A stretch of DNA of 64,000 nucleotides from Mycobacteroides abscessus ATCC 19977 (GTDB taxonomy: Bacteria; Actinomycetota; Actinomycetes; Mycobacteriales; Mycobacteriaceae), in NCBI RefSeq assembly GCF_000069185.1, contig NC_010397.1, positions 1,612,001 through 1,676,000 of the forward strand. The letters are read 5' to 3'. Below, piece after piece: positions 8,371-18,157 of the stretch. The notes below the pieces were generated by a model. The model made no database searches and had not been told where the DNA came from. It was given only the letters and a program-made list of their open reading frames with translations. Positions within the stretch are counted from its first letter, which is position 1. Every line of letters starts with the position of its first letter. Position numbers and translations under genes: made by a program.

Positions 8371-10753
8371 GGGCGACCAATCGGATCACGACGGCCTTGG
8401 ACACCGGAGTGTTGGATCTTTCCGCGACATGATCAAGGGGGACAAGCGGATTGGTTTCCGGATAATACGCGGCGGCATTGCCGCGCGGGGTGGAATAGGG
8501 TACGACAAGAAAGTCCTCGGCCCGGCGTTCCTCGAGTGTGCCGTCGGACCCCGGGTATTCGGACACCAGATCAACCCGCGAGCCCTCAGACAACCCAAAT
8601 GCCGTCAGGTCTTCCGGGTTGACGAAGACCACGCGCCGACCCCCCTTCACGCCGCGATAGCGGTCGTCTAACCCGTAAATGGTCGTGTTGTATTGATCGT
8701 GACTGCGTAACGTCTGCAGTACCAGACGCCCTTCGGGCACCGGCACCCACTCCAGCGGTGCGGCGGAGAAGTTGGCCTTACCCGTGTGGGTGGGGAACTG
8801 GCGATCGTCACGTGGCGGGTGTGGCAGCGCAAAGCCGTCCGGCCGGCGCACCTTGGCGTTGTAGTCGGCACATCCGGGTACCACCCGTGAGATCGCGTCG
8901 CGAATGGTGTCGTAGTCGTCGGCGAAACGTTCCCAGGGCACGGGATGCGCGGGTCCCAGGATTGTCCGGGCCAGCTCGCACACGATGGCGACCTCGCTGC
9001 GCAGCAGCGTGCTCGGCGGGTGCAGACTGCCGCGTGAAAGATGCACCATGGACATCGAATCCTCAACGGAAACAAGCTGTTTACCCGACTTCTGGATGTC
9101 TTTGTCGGTGCGTCCGAGAGTGGGCAGGATGAGTGCGGTGCGACCGTTCACCAGGTGGCTGCGGTTGAGCTTGGTGGAGATCTGCACGGTGAGGGAGCAG
9201 TTGCGCAGCGCGGCCTCGGTGACGGCGGTATCGGGCGTCGCCGAGGCGAAGTTGCCGCCCATCCCGATGAAGACACCGACCTTGCCGTCCCGCATGGCCC
9301 GGATCGCGTCGACAGTGTCGAACCCGTGCTTGCGGGGCGTGGAGATTCCGAACTCGGAATCCAATGCGGCCAAAAATGATTCGGGCATCTTCTCCCAAAT
9401 ACCCATGGTGCGGTCGCCCTGGACGTTCGAGTGGCCGCGCACCGGGCACACCCCGGCACCGGGCTTGCCGATCATGCCGCGCATCAACAGCAGGTTCGTC
9501 GCCTCGCCGATGGTGGCCACCGCGTGCCGGTGCTGGGTAAGCCCCATTGCCCAGCAGAAAATGGTGCGCTGTGAATTGGCCAGCATGTCGGCCACGGTCC
9601 GGAGCTGGTCCATATCGATACCCGTTGCCCGGGTGACGGTTTCCCAGTCGACGGCGCGTGTGCGCTCGGCCCATTCTTCGTAACCCGCACAGTGTTTTTC
9701 GATGAATCGCCGGTCGACGATGCGCCCCGGGCTGGCGTCTTCGGCCTCCAGTAGCAGTCTGCCGAGCCCTGCGAACAATGCCATGTCGCCGCCGAGGCGG
9801 ATCTGCACGAACTCGTCGGCAATCGCCACACCATGGCCGACGACGCCGTGGACCTTTTGCGGATCCTTGAATCTGAGTAGGCCCGCTTCGGGCAGCGGAT
9901 TGACGGCAATGATCTTGGCGCCGTTGGCTTTCGCCTTTTCCAGTACGGACAGCATGCGGGGATGGTTGGTGCCGGGGTTCTGGCCCGCGATGAGGATTAC
10001 GTCGGCGTGCTCAACATCGGGCACCGACACCGAGCCCTTGCCGATACCGATCGAGTCCGTCAGTGCCGTGCCGGACGATTCGTGGCACATGTTGGAACAG
10101 TCGGGCAGGTTGTTGGTGCCCAGGCTGCGGACCAGCAGCTGGTAGCAGAATGCGGCCTCGTTACTGGTACGGCCCGAGGTATAGAAAACCAACCGATCGG
10201 GGTCGTCGGCCGCCCTGATCTCGTCGGCGATGAGCGCATAGGCGTCGTCCCAGTCGATAGGGCGGTAGTGCGCTTCACCCGGGCGCAGCACCATCGGGTG
10301 GGTTAAGCGGCCTTGCTGGCTGAGCCAGTATTCGGGTGCCTGCCGAAGTTCCTCGACGGAGTGTTCTGCGAAGAACGCGGGGGTGACGGTGCGTGTGGTG
10401 GCCTCCTCGGCGACGGCCTTGGCTCCGTTTTCGCAGAACTCAGCGAGTTTGCGGTGGCCGGGGGTCTCCGGCCAGGCGCAACCGGGGCAATCAAAGCCGT
10501 GACGCTGATTCAGCTTGGTCAGTGTCGCGGCGGTGCGTAGCGGTCCCATTTGTTCGATACCGCGTTGCAGGGAAACCCCGACCGCCGTCAGTCCCGCCGC
10601 CACGCTCTTGGCCCCGGTAACGGCGATATCGGCCTCGGCGTCTCCGCTGGGTTCGGCCTGCCCGTCGTGATGGGCTGTCGGTATCCGGTGCCCGGTCATG
10701 GTTCTCATTCTGGACCTGTGGTGCCATTCGGGCGCCACAACCCCTGCTGACAT
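8363..10753 (-). CDS. fdhF: FdhF/YdeP-family molybdopterin oxidoreductase (formate dehydrogenase-like alpha subunit)
   Basis: A 796-residue molybdenum oxidoreductase. It has Cys89, Cys92 and Cys107 near the N-terminus (possible Fe-S ligands), the [10 protein letters not shown] segment carrying the probable Mo-ligand Cys, MGD-binding stretches such as [10 protein letters not shown] and [13 protein letters not shown], and a C-terminal molydopterin-dinucleotide domain ([13 protein letters not shown]). This is the group containing E. coli YdeP and M. tuberculosis Rv2900c. Formate as substrate is a family annotation and not proven. No Fe-S beta or cytochrome gene is adjacent. The start is uncertain: ATG 10753 is used; ATGs at 10708 and 10699 are possible. 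Confidence 0.88.
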   Translation of the reverse strand: MSAGVVAPEWHHRSRMRTMTGHRIPTAHHDGQAEPSGDAEADIAVTGAKSVAAGLTAVGVSLQRGIEQMGPLRTAATLTKLNQRHGFDCPGCAWPETPGHRKLAEFCENGAKAVAEEATTRTVTPAFFAEHSVEELRQAPEYWLSQQGRLTHPMVLRPGEAHYRPIDWDDAYALIADEIRAADDPDRLVFYTSGRTSNEAAFCYQLLVRSLGTNNLPDCSNMCHESSGTALTDSIGIGKGSVSVPDVEHADVILIAGQNPGTNHPRMLSVLEKAKANGAKIIAVNPLPEAGLLRFKDPQKVHGVVGHGVAIADEFVQIRLGGDMALFAGLGRLLLEAEDASPGRIVDRRFIEKHCAGYEEWAERTRAVDWETVTRATGIDMDQLRTVADMLANSQRTIFCWAMGLTQHRHAVATIGEATNLLLMRGMIGKPGAGVCPVRGHSNVQGDRTMGIWEKMPESFLAALDSEFGISTPRKHGFDTVDAIRAMRDGKVGVFIGMGGNFASATPDTAVTEAALRNCSLTVQISTKLNRSHLVNGRTALILPTLGRTDKDIQKSGKQLVSVEDSMSMVHLSRGSLHPPSTLLRSEVAIVCELARTILGPAHPVPWERFADDYDTIRDAISRVVPGCADYNAKVRRPDGFALPHPPRDDRQFPTHTGKANFSAAPLEWVPVPEGRLVLQTLRSHDQYNTTIYGLDDRYRGVKGGRRVVFVNPEDLTAFGLSEGSRVDLVSEYPGSDGTLEERRAEDFLVVPYSTPRGNAAAYYPETNPLVPLDHVAERSNTPVSKAVVIRLVARG

Positions 10754-11026
10754 TTCCGCGGTGGACGGTGCGGGGGAGTAACCAAGCAGATGCTTGGCTG
10801 ATCCTTGTGATTTGCCTCACGTCTACCGGCGGGTAGCGCGGTAACGGCACTGGCCAGGCAGCGGGAATAGCTCGACAGGTGTCAAGTTTTGCACCTGAGG
10901 GTATGCCCTGGTCAAGGTCAGCGGTGTGAAAGTGCAATAATCGGTACCGAGAGTGACAGAAAACTCTGCTGAATGGTGGCGTACGTACCGTCACCGCCAG
11001 AGTTCGTCGTGAAAGGTAGGTCACCG

Positions 11027-12934
11027 GTGGGCGACGGAGCCGTATCGGAGAAGCTGGAAAAAGTCGTCATCCGGTTTGCTGGAGACTCTGGCGACGGTAT
11101 GCAGCTCACCGGAGACCGATTCACCTCCGAGGCTGCGATCTTCGGCAACGACCTCGCAACCCAGCCGAATTACCCTGCCGAGATCCGCGCCCCTCAGGGC
11201 ACGCTGCCCGGTGTCTCCTCTTTCCAGATTCAGATTGCCGACTACGACATCCTCACCGCGGGCGACCGGCCCGATGTGTTGGTGGCGATGAACCCGGCGG
11301 CGCTGAAGGCGAACATCGGCGACCTGCCGCGCGGCGGCATGGTGATCGCCAACTCCGACGAATTCACCAAGCGCAACCTCGCCAAGGTCGGCTACCAGTC
11401 GGATCCGCTGGAGCATGACGATATGTCCGACTACGTGGTCTATCAGGTGCCGATGACCACCCTGGCGCTCGGCGCGGTCGAGCCTGCCGGTGTCTCCAAG
11501 AAGGACGGCGCGCGTACCAAGAACATGTTTGCGCTGGGGCTGCTGTCCTGGATGTACCACCGCCCGCTGGAGGGCACAGAGCAGTTCCTGCGCGAGAAAT
11601 TCGCGAAGAAACCCGACGTGGCCGAGGCCAACATCCTGGCCTTCCGGGCGGGCTGGAACTACGGCGAGACCACCGAGGCATTCGGAACCACCTATGAGGT
11701 GGCCAAGGCGTCACTGCCCGCCGGCGAATACCGACAGGTCTCCGGTAACACCGCGATGGCGTACGGCGTTGTCGCGGCGGGCCGGCTCGCGAACACCAAG
11801 GTGGTGCTCGGCACGTATCCGATCACCCCGGCCTCGGACATCCTGCACGAGCTGAGCAAGTACAAGAACTTCGATGTACTGACCTTCCAGGCCGAAGACG
11901 AGATCGCCGGAATTGGTGCGGCCCTTGGTGCTTCGTTCGGAGGTGCCCTGGGTGTCACGAGCACCTCGGGGCCCGGCGTGGCGCTCAAGAGTGAGGCCGT
12001 GGGCCTGGCGGTGATGACAGAGCTGCCGCTGCTGGTCATCGATGTGCAGCGCGGTGGGCCGTCGACAGGCCTACCCACCAAGACCGAGCAGGCCGACCTG
12101 TTGCAGGCCCTGTACGGCCGCAACGGCGAGTCCCCCATCGCGGTGCTGGCCCCTCGTTCGCCCTCGGACTGCTTCGACATCGCCATCGAGGCCGTGCGGA
12201 TCGCACTGACCTACCGGACTCCGGTGATGATCCTGTCGGACGGCGCGATCGCCAACGGCTCCGAGCCGTGGGCAATCCCGGATATCGCAAGCTATCCGGC
12301 AATCCAGCACACCTTCGCCTCTCCTGACCAGGATTTCGCACCTTACAACCGTGATCCGGAGACGCTGGCTCGTCAGTTCGCCGTTCCCGGAACCCCGGGT
12401 CTGGAGCACCGCATCGGTGGTCTGGAGAAGGCCAACGGCTCGGGCAATATCTCCTATGACCCGGCCAACCACGACCTCATGGTGCGGTTGCGCCAGCTCA
12501 AGATCGACGGAATCACGGTGCCGGACTTGGAGGTTGACGATCCGACCGGTGACGCTCAGCTCCTCATGATCGGCTGGGGCAGTTCGTACGGCCCGATCGG
12601 TGAGGCGTGCCGGCGTGCCCGTCGTAAGGGACTCAAGGTTGCCCACGCGCATCTACGACATCTCAACCCCTTCCCGCAGAATCTGGGTGAGGTGCTCCGC
12701 AAGTACCCCAAGGTGGTGGCGCCGGAGATGAACATGGGCCAGTTGTCACTGCTGCTGCGCGGCAAGTATCTGGTGGATGTGCAATCGGTGACGAAGGTGC
12801 AGGGTATGGCCTTCCTCGCCGACGAGGTCGAAGAAATCATCGATGCGGCCCTGGACGGGTCGCTCGCCGAAAAGGAAAGTCAGAAGGCTGTTCTCGCGCG
12901 TGAATCCGCGGTGGCCGTAGGGGATCGAGCATGA
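11027..12934 (+). CDS. korA: 2-oxoglutarate:ferredoxin oxidoreductase, alpha (fused gamma-alpha) subunit
   Basis: Subunit of the CoA- and ferredoxin-dependent 2-oxoglutarate oxidoreductase that converts 2-oxoglutarate to succinyl-CoA. The gamma domain comes first (VIRFAGDSGDGMQ, residues about 15-26), followed by the alpha domain (NTAMAYGVVAAGR, then FQAEDEIAGIGAALGASFGG and STSGPG). The length of 635 residues matches mycobacterial KorA. I prefer the GTG at 11027 because GGTAGG lies six bases upstream; an in-frame GTG at 10973 would lengthen the protein by 18 non-conserved residues. It overlaps korB by four bases. Confidence 0.95.
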   Translation: MGDGAVSEKLEKVVIRFAGDSGDGMQLTGDRFTSEAAIFGNDLATQPNYPAEIRAPQGTLPGVSSFQIQIADYDILTAGDRPDVLVAMNPAALKANIGDLPRGGMVIANSDEFTKRNLAKVGYQSDPLEHDDMSDYVVYQVPMTTLALGAVEPAGVSKKDGARTKNMFALGLLSWMYHRPLEGTEQFLREKFAKKPDVAEANILAFRAGWNYGETTEAFGTTYEVAKASLPAGEYRQVSGNTAMAYGVVAAGRLANTKVVLGTYPITPASDILHELSKYKNFDVLTFQAEDEIAGIGAALGASFGGALGVTSTSGPGVALKSEAVGLAVMTELPLLVIDVQRGGPSTGLPTKTEQADLLQALYGRNGESPIAVLAPRSPSDCFDIAIEAVRIALTYRTPVMILSDGAIANGSEPWAIPDIASYPAIQHTFASPDQDFAPYNRDPETLARQFAVPGTPGLEHRIGGLEKANGSGNISYDPANHDLMVRLRQLKIDGITVPDLEVDDPTGDAQLLMIGWGSSYGPIGEACRRARRKGLKVAHAHLRHLNPFPQNLGEVLRKYPKVVAPEMNMGQLSLLLRGKYLVDVQSVTKVQGMAFLADEVEEIIDAALDGSLAEKESQKAVLARESAVAVGDRA

Positions 12935-14037
12935 CCGACTTGTTGAACGAAGCCAGCACCGCGAACGGAACCGGCAGCCTGAACGGACTGGAGCTTGGCC
13001 TGACCGCAAATGCTCTGGTGCCGACCACCGATGAGGAGCAGAAGGCGAAGGACTTCACCTCCGATCAGGAGGTGCGCTGGTGCCCGGGCTGCGGTGACTA
13101 CGTCATCCTCAACACCATCCGTGGCTTCCTGCCCGAGCTTGGCCTCAAGCGCGAGAACATCGTGTTCATCAGCGGTATCGGCTGCTCCAGCAGGTTCCCG
13201 TACTACTTGGACACCTATGGCATGCACTCGATTCACGGGCGTGCCCCGGCCATCGCGACCGGTCTGGCATTGGCTCGTGAGGACCTGTCGGTGTGGGTGG
13301 TGACCGGTGACGGCGACGCGCTGTCGATCGGTGGTAACCACCTGATCCACACCTTGCGCCGCAACGTGAACCTGACCATCCTGCTGTTCAACAACCGGAT
13401 CTACGGTCTCACCAAGGGGCAGTATTCGCCGACCTCGGAGACGGGCAAGGTCACCAAGTCCACGCCGATGGGCTCGTTGGATTACCCGTTCAACCCGGTG
13501 TCGCTGGCCCTGGGCGCCGAGGCCACTTTCGTTGGGCGAGCGCTGGACTCGGATAAGAAGGGTCTGTCCGAGGTGCTGCGCGCGGCTGCCGCGCATCGTG
13601 GGGCGGCGCTGGTCGAAATTCTGCAGGACTGCCCGATCTTCAATGACGGGTCGTTCGATCTGCTGCGCAAGGAAGGCGCCGAGCAGCGCGTCATCAATGT
13701 GCGTCACGGCGAGCCGATCACCTTCGGGGCCGAGGGTGAACTCTGCGTCATCCGTTCAGGTTTCGGCCTTGAGGTGGCCAAGACCGCGGACGTGAAGGTG
13801 GAGGACATCGTGGTGCACGACGCGCATTCGGATGATCCGGCCTATGCCTTTGCATTGTCACGGCTGTCCGAGCAGGACTTGGAGCACACCGTGATGGGCG
13901 TTTTCCGTAGCGTGCAGCGCCCCACCTATGACGATCTGGCTCGTGAGCAGCTGACTGCTGCTGCCGCGGCCAAGCCGAGCGACACCGCCGCATTACAGGC
14001 GCTGTTGACCGGTCGCGATACCTGGACCGTCAGCTAG
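12931..14037 (+). CDS. korB: 2-oxoglutarate:ferredoxin oxidoreductase, beta subunit
   Basis: Thiamine-diphosphate-binding partner of KorA, 368 residues. It contains CPGCGDYV (Cys51, Cys54; cluster region), GIGCSSR, and the TPP motif from VTGDGDALSIGGNH to LFNNRIYGLTKGQ. It does not carry an extra ferredoxin domain. The ATG overlaps the korA stop (ATGA), so both subunits are made from one message. In M. tuberculosis KorAB provides an alternative to the 2-oxoglutarate dehydrogenase complex and is oxygen-tolerant; the same role is likely here. Confidence 0.95.
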   Translation: MTDLLNEASTANGTGSLNGLELGLTANALVPTTDEEQKAKDFTSDQEVRWCPGCGDYVILNTIRGFLPELGLKRENIVFISGIGCSSRFPYYLDTYGMHSIHGRAPAIATGLALAREDLSVWVVTGDGDALSIGGNHLIHTLRRNVNLTILLFNNRIYGLTKGQYSPTSETGKVTKSTPMGSLDYPFNPVSLALGAEATFVGRALDSDKKGLSEVLRAAAAHRGAALVEILQDCPIFNDGSFDLLRKEGAEQRVINVRHGEPITFGAEGELCVIRSGFGLEVAKTADVKVEDIVVHDAHSDDPAYAFALSRLSEQDLEHTVMGVFRSVQRPTYDDLAREQLTAAAAAKPSDTAALQALLTGRDTWTVS

Positions 14038-14233
14038 GCACGCATGCTGCCGGGCAATGGTGCCGGCGGCACGCGGTTCGGTCTCTTCGTCGTCCTGCGC
14101 TTGCGGCGGCTGGATTTCTCTTCGCGCGCGATATGCGGTTGCTCTCGTAAGATGCAATGACGTTGACGTTGCGGGCCGGTCAAACTGGCGTGGGAACGCA
14201 ACCTTCATGCCCGAGATGTGAGGTGAGAAGGCC

Positions 14234-14542
14234 GTGAGACAGTCGCTGATTGCGGTACTGGCAGCAGTGGCGGCGGTCGCTGTCTCGTTGGGCGGGGCGG
14301 TGGTCGCGGCGGCCGCTCCCGGCGCCGGCAATGCCAACGACGTCATCAACGAGCTCAAGGCCAACGGCTATCGGGTGATCATCACCAAGAGCGGGGCCGG
14401 AGATATGAGCAAGTGCACGGTCACCTCGGTGGAGAAGCAGTCTCCGGTGACGGATGTGGGTGCCGGGCGCGATGCCCAGAACTATCCCACCACCGTTCCG
14501 GTGACCTCGCGCAAGATCGCCGTGGTCGCGCTGCGCTGCTGA
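14234..14542 (+). CDS. small secreted protein (conserved mycobacterial)
   Basis: A 102-residue precursor. The N-terminus MRQSLIAVLAAVAAVAV is a Sec signal with likely cleavage after VVAAAAP or nearby. The mature part starts GNANDVINELKANGYRVII, has two cysteines (in SKCTVTS and at the C-terminal ALRC), and is likely disulfide-bonded. The start is the GTG at 14234 with GAGGTGAGAAGG upstream. Small exported proteins with this ELKANGYRV pattern are frequent in mycobacteria; none is functionally assigned to my knowledge. It lies 196 bp after korB and before a long AT-rich non-coding region. Confidence 0.8.
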   Translation: MRQSLIAVLAAVAAVAVSLGGAVVAAAAPGAGNANDVINELKANGYRVIITKSGAGDMSKCTVTSVEKQSPVTDVGAGRDAQNYPTTVPVTSRKIAVVALRC

Positions 14543-14756
14543 TCAACACTCGGTCGGGCGGTGAAATGGCTTCTCCGCCAAGGCCTTTCCGCATATTGCG
14601 CAAAATTGGTGAATGTGACCCTTTTTTGGGTGAAACAATTGTGCCGCAATTGATAAATGGCAAATAGTGTTGCTCCTGATAAAAGAGTGAATATAGTGAA
14701 TTTGTCAATGTGCCACGCCGCATGTTGTTGAAGTTCCTATTGTGACCCAAGTGATT

Positions 14757-14772
14757 TGCCGCCATGGTGGCA
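14757..14772. promoter_or_regulatory. 16-bp palindrome, possible operator
   Basis: TGCCGCCATGGTGGCA is its own reverse complement apart from one position pair, which would still pair as G-T. It sits 430 bp upstream of the rpf start inside the AT-rich region. It may be a dimeric-regulator site; no regulator is recognised. Confidence 0.4.
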
Positions 14773-14991
14773 CGGCTCACAAAATCGACGTGATCTGACT
14801 CACTAAGGCCAGGTGGGGGCGACTCTAAGAGAACCTGAGAATTTCCTAAGCGACCTGCGGTTAGTCGCTGAAGATTGGCTCTGTAATTGTTTTGTTATTG
14901 GTTTGGTATCCGCGTGTCGCGAGATGACTTTCGCAGAATGGTTCCGTACGGTCCGATCGTCAACAAATTGGAGCAAAGCTCCCAACCGTGA

Positions 14992-15534
<543 letters not shown>

Positions 15535-15561
15535 ACCCAGGGAAACACAGAACCACCTCCG

Positions 15562-15602
15562 ACACGCCACCAGGAGCGGATCCCCGCATCTTGGTGGCGT
15601 GT
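15562..15602 (+). terminator. inverted repeat after rpf (likely terminator)
   Basis: Perfect 11-bp arms ACACGCCACCA (15562-15572) and TGGTGGCGTGT (15592-15602) with a 19-base loop, 28 bp after the rpf stop and before mobA. There is no U-tract, as is common for mycobacterial terminators. Confidence 0.55.
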
Positions 15603-15627
15603 TGGCATATGTGCGTACCTTTCTTGC

Positions 15628-16194
15628 ATGAACCAACTCGCGGCGGTGGTACTCACCGGCGGGGCATCGCGGCGCATGGGGCGCGACAAGGCGACTCTTC
15701 GCTGGTGCGGGGAGACTCTGGCGGGGCGCGTCGTGCGGACGGTGGGCTCACGCTGTGCGCCGGTGATTGTGGTGTGCGCCCCCCATCAGGACGTCGGCGA
15801 TGTGCGGGCCATCGTGATCGAGGATCTGTGGCCGGGGCAGGGGCCGCTGGTGGCGATGGGGCAGGGACTGCGGGCTGCCGCAGAAAGGGGAGCGGGTCGG
15901 GCCTTCGTCTGCGCAGTCGACATGCCTCTGGTTGCCCCGGCTCTGATTGACGAGCTTGCGGCGGGCGGCGATCGCATCGTGCTCGCCACCGCGGGCGGCC
16001 GGGACCACTATCTGGCCGCCGTCTATGACGTAGGCCTATGCGAGACCATTGATGAATTGACCACGGCCGGCGAGCGCCGCCTCGGCACGCTCGTCGAGCG
16101 CGTTGGTGCCCAACGAATTTCGATATCCGAGCCGAAATGGATCGTGAACGTGAACACAGCGGCCGACCTGGCGGCGTTGCCACCCTTACCCTGA
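15628..16194 (+). CDS. mobA: molybdenum cofactor guanylyltransferase MobA
   Basis: Transfers GMP from GTP to molybdopterin to give Mo-MGD, the cofactor form used by enzymes of the FdhF/DMSO-reductase family. The 188-residue protein has the nucleotidyltransferase loop VLTGGASRRMGRDK (about 8-21), with the Lys that binds the phosphate, and the metal-binding segment CAVDMPLV. It lies 5 kb from fdhF, a likely client. In M. tuberculosis mobA (Rv2453c) sits at the same place beside korAB. Confidence 0.93.
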   Translation: MNQLAAVVLTGGASRRMGRDKATLRWCGETLAGRVVRTVGSRCAPVIVVCAPHQDVGDVRAIVIEDLWPGQGPLVAMGQGLRAAAERGAGRAFVCAVDMPLVAPALIDELAAGGDRIVLATAGGRDHYLAAVYDVGLCETIDELTTAGERRLGTLVERVGAQRISISEPKWIVNVNTAADLAALPPLP

Positions 16195-16199
16195 CAGTC

Positions 16200-17456
16200 G
16201 TGTCACATTCACATACCCATTCCCACGCTCATCATGGCCTGGGGCCGAAAGGAACCGCGCCCTTCGATTCCACTGCGGCCCGGATAGTGGTGGGCTTGCT
16301 CGCCGCAATGGGTATCGCTGTTCTCGTTGGGTTGGTTGCCCTGTGGCCCGAGCATCGCACGGTGGATATTCCGCTGCCGTACCAAAATGCTCATGGCGGA
16401 GCGGTAACCACCGAATCGGGCACCGTGCTGGCGACACGCCTCGGGGAATGCGGCAGCCCGTCGACAGGGCAGGTGCTCACCGCCGACCCCGCGGCGGGGC
16501 AGACGCCGGATTCGGCATGTGCGCTCGACCTCATCGCCATCACCTCCGGCCCCAATTCCGGCGCCAAGACCCAACTTGAGTTCACCGCAGGCGGTGGGCA
16601 GCCGACTCTTGCTGCCGGAGAACACATCCGGATCACCAGGCAGGTCGATGCTCAGGGCGCGACCAGTTACAGCTTCTACGACTACGAGCGGACCTGGCCG
16701 CTGATCGCGGTTGCCGCGGCCTTCGCGATCGTCATCTGCCTGGTGGCGCGCTGGCGCGGATTGCGTGCCTTGGTCGGTATCCTGGTGGCCTTCTTGGTGC
16801 TTGCCGTCTTCCTGCTTCCGGCATTACGCGATGGCGGCCCGGCATTACCGCTGGCCCTGATCGCGTCGGCGGCGATTCTCTTTGTGGTCATCTATCTGGC
16901 GCACGGCGTGAGCATGCGCACCAGCGCGGCGCTACTGGGCACCCTCACCGCGATGCTGCTCGCGGCGGGGCTGTCGTGGGCCGTCATCGAATTGACTCAT
17001 CTGACCGGCCTGTCGGATGAGCAGAACAATGAAGTCGCCGCGTATATGGGCGGGGTTTCTATCTCCGGGCTGCTGCTTGCCGGATTCATCATCGGGTCGC
17101 TCGGTGTTCTCAACGACGTCACGGTCACCCAGGCGTCAACGGTCTACGAGCTCGCCGAATTGGGCGACGGCTCCAGCCGCAGGGATATATTCCTGGGTGC
17201 CATGCGGGTGGGGCGCGATCACATCGCCAGCACGGTCTACACCCTCGTCCTTGCGTACGCCGGAAACTCACTACCCCTCATGCTGCTGTTCAGCGTCGCC
17301 AATCGGTCCCTGGGCGACGTGCTGACCAGCGAGGGTGTGGCGATCGAGATCGCCCGGTCCGCGGTGGGCGGTATCGCGCTGGTGCTGTCGGTGCCGTTGA
17401 CCACCGCTATCGCGGCGGCCCTGGCGACGCCGGGCAAGGTGCGCACGGGGGCCTAA
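16200..17456 (+). CDS. YibE/F-family multi-spanning membrane protein with His-rich N-terminus
   Basis: A 418-residue integral membrane protein. The N-terminus begins with SHSHTHSHAHH, six His in eleven residues, suggesting metal binding on the cytoplasmic side. One membrane segment follows (about 35-55), then an extracytoplasmic domain of about 100 residues with Cys in GECGS and DSACALD, then about seven hydrophobic helices. The stretch GSLGVLNDVTVTQASTVYEL with LGDGSSRRDIFLGAMRVGRDHI is the YibE/F signature. The start is the GTG at 16200, five bases after mobA. The biological role of the family is not established. Its stop overlaps the convergent VOC gene by four bases. Confidence 0.85.
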   Translation: MSHSHTHSHAHHGLGPKGTAPFDSTAARIVVGLLAAMGIAVLVGLVALWPEHRTVDIPLPYQNAHGGAVTTESGTVLATRLGECGSPSTGQVLTADPAAGQTPDSACALDLIAITSGPNSGAKTQLEFTAGGGQPTLAAGEHIRITRQVDAQGATSYSFYDYERTWPLIAVAAAFAIVICLVARWRGLRALVGILVAFLVLAVFLLPALRDGGPALPLALIASAAILFVVIYLAHGVSMRTSAALLGTLTAMLLAAGLSWAVIELTHLTGLSDEQNNEVAAYMGGVSISGLLLAGFIIGSLGVLNDVTVTQASTVYELAELGDGSSRRDIFLGAMRVGRDHIASTVYTLVLAYAGNSLPLMLLFSVANRSLGDVLTSEGVAIEIARSAVGGIALVLSVPLTTAIAAALATPGKVRTGA

Positions 17457-18148
17457 CCGAAGGCGCAGAACTCGTTGCCGTCTGGATCGATGAGCACCGT
17501 CCAGCGGATGTCGGTGTCGGGACCGCGCAGAGCCCGAGCGCCCTCGCGTACCAACTCGGCGGCATCGCCGTGCACATCCCAGTGCCAGCGGTTCTTGACC
17601 ACGCGCGCGTCGGCAACCCGGACGAATTTCCAGATCAGATCGCCCCAACCGGCCGCCTCGCGCAACCAGCGCAGGGTTCCGTCGGGGCCGGGGGCGAGTG
17701 TGCCGCCGACGCGGTCGTGCCACCAGCGCGCTATTTCGGCAGGTTTGTCGCTATCGGTGCAGAGCGCGAAGAGCCTTGCCGGTGTATCGCTTTCGAGATT
17801 TGGGTCGAGGAAGACGCAGAACTCGTTGCCCTCGATGTCCGCCATCACCACCCGGTCCGGCTCGTGTTCTTCCAGCAGTGTTGCGCCCAGTGCGACGAGG
17901 TCGGCTACGGCGCGGGTGTATACATCGAAATGCACGCGGTTCTTGACGCCCTTGGCCTCCGGCACGCGATTGACCCAGATGTCGACGGCCTTGCCGCGCC
18001 GAATGAACGCCTCCCCGGCGTCGTCGACATCGACCTCACCCCCGATGGCGGCGGCCCAAAATTTGGCGACGGGCACCGGCGACGTTGCGTCGATGCAGAA
18101 ATCCTTGAGGCTGGCACTGGCCGCGGGATGGGATCCGAGATCAGACAC
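17453..18148 (-). CDS. two-domain glyoxalase/VOC-like protein
   Basis: A 231-residue protein made of two related vicinal-oxygen-chelate halves. Each half shows a PVAKFWAAAIGG/PAEIARWWHDRVGG helix and a strand ending in DPDGNEFCAFG or DIEGNEFCVFL. The reaction cannot be predicted; VOC proteins include lyases, dioxygenases and resistance proteins, and this GNEFC subgroup is common and uncharacterised in actinobacteria. It runs in the same direction as, and nine bases downstream of, a flavin monooxygenase, so the two may act on the same substrate. Confidence 0.8.
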   Translation of the reverse strand: MSDLGSHPAASASLKDFCIDATSPVPVAKFWAAAIGGEVDVDDAGEAFIRRGKAVDIWVNRVPEAKGVKNRVHFDVYTRAVADLVALGATLLEEHEPDRVVMADIEGNEFCVFLDPNLESDTPARLFALCTDSDKPAEIARWWHDRVGGTLAPGPDGTLRWLREAAGWGDLIWKFVRVADARVVKNRWHWDVHGDAAELVREGARALRGPDTDIRWTVLIDPDGNEFCAFG

Positions 18149-18157
18149 AAAGGAATC

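Noticed and set aside
14617-14637. Repeat around CCCTTTTTTGGG as an intrinsic terminator after the small secreted-protein gene
   Set aside because: Only four to five pairs with the T-run in the loop; it does not form a stable stem followed by U.
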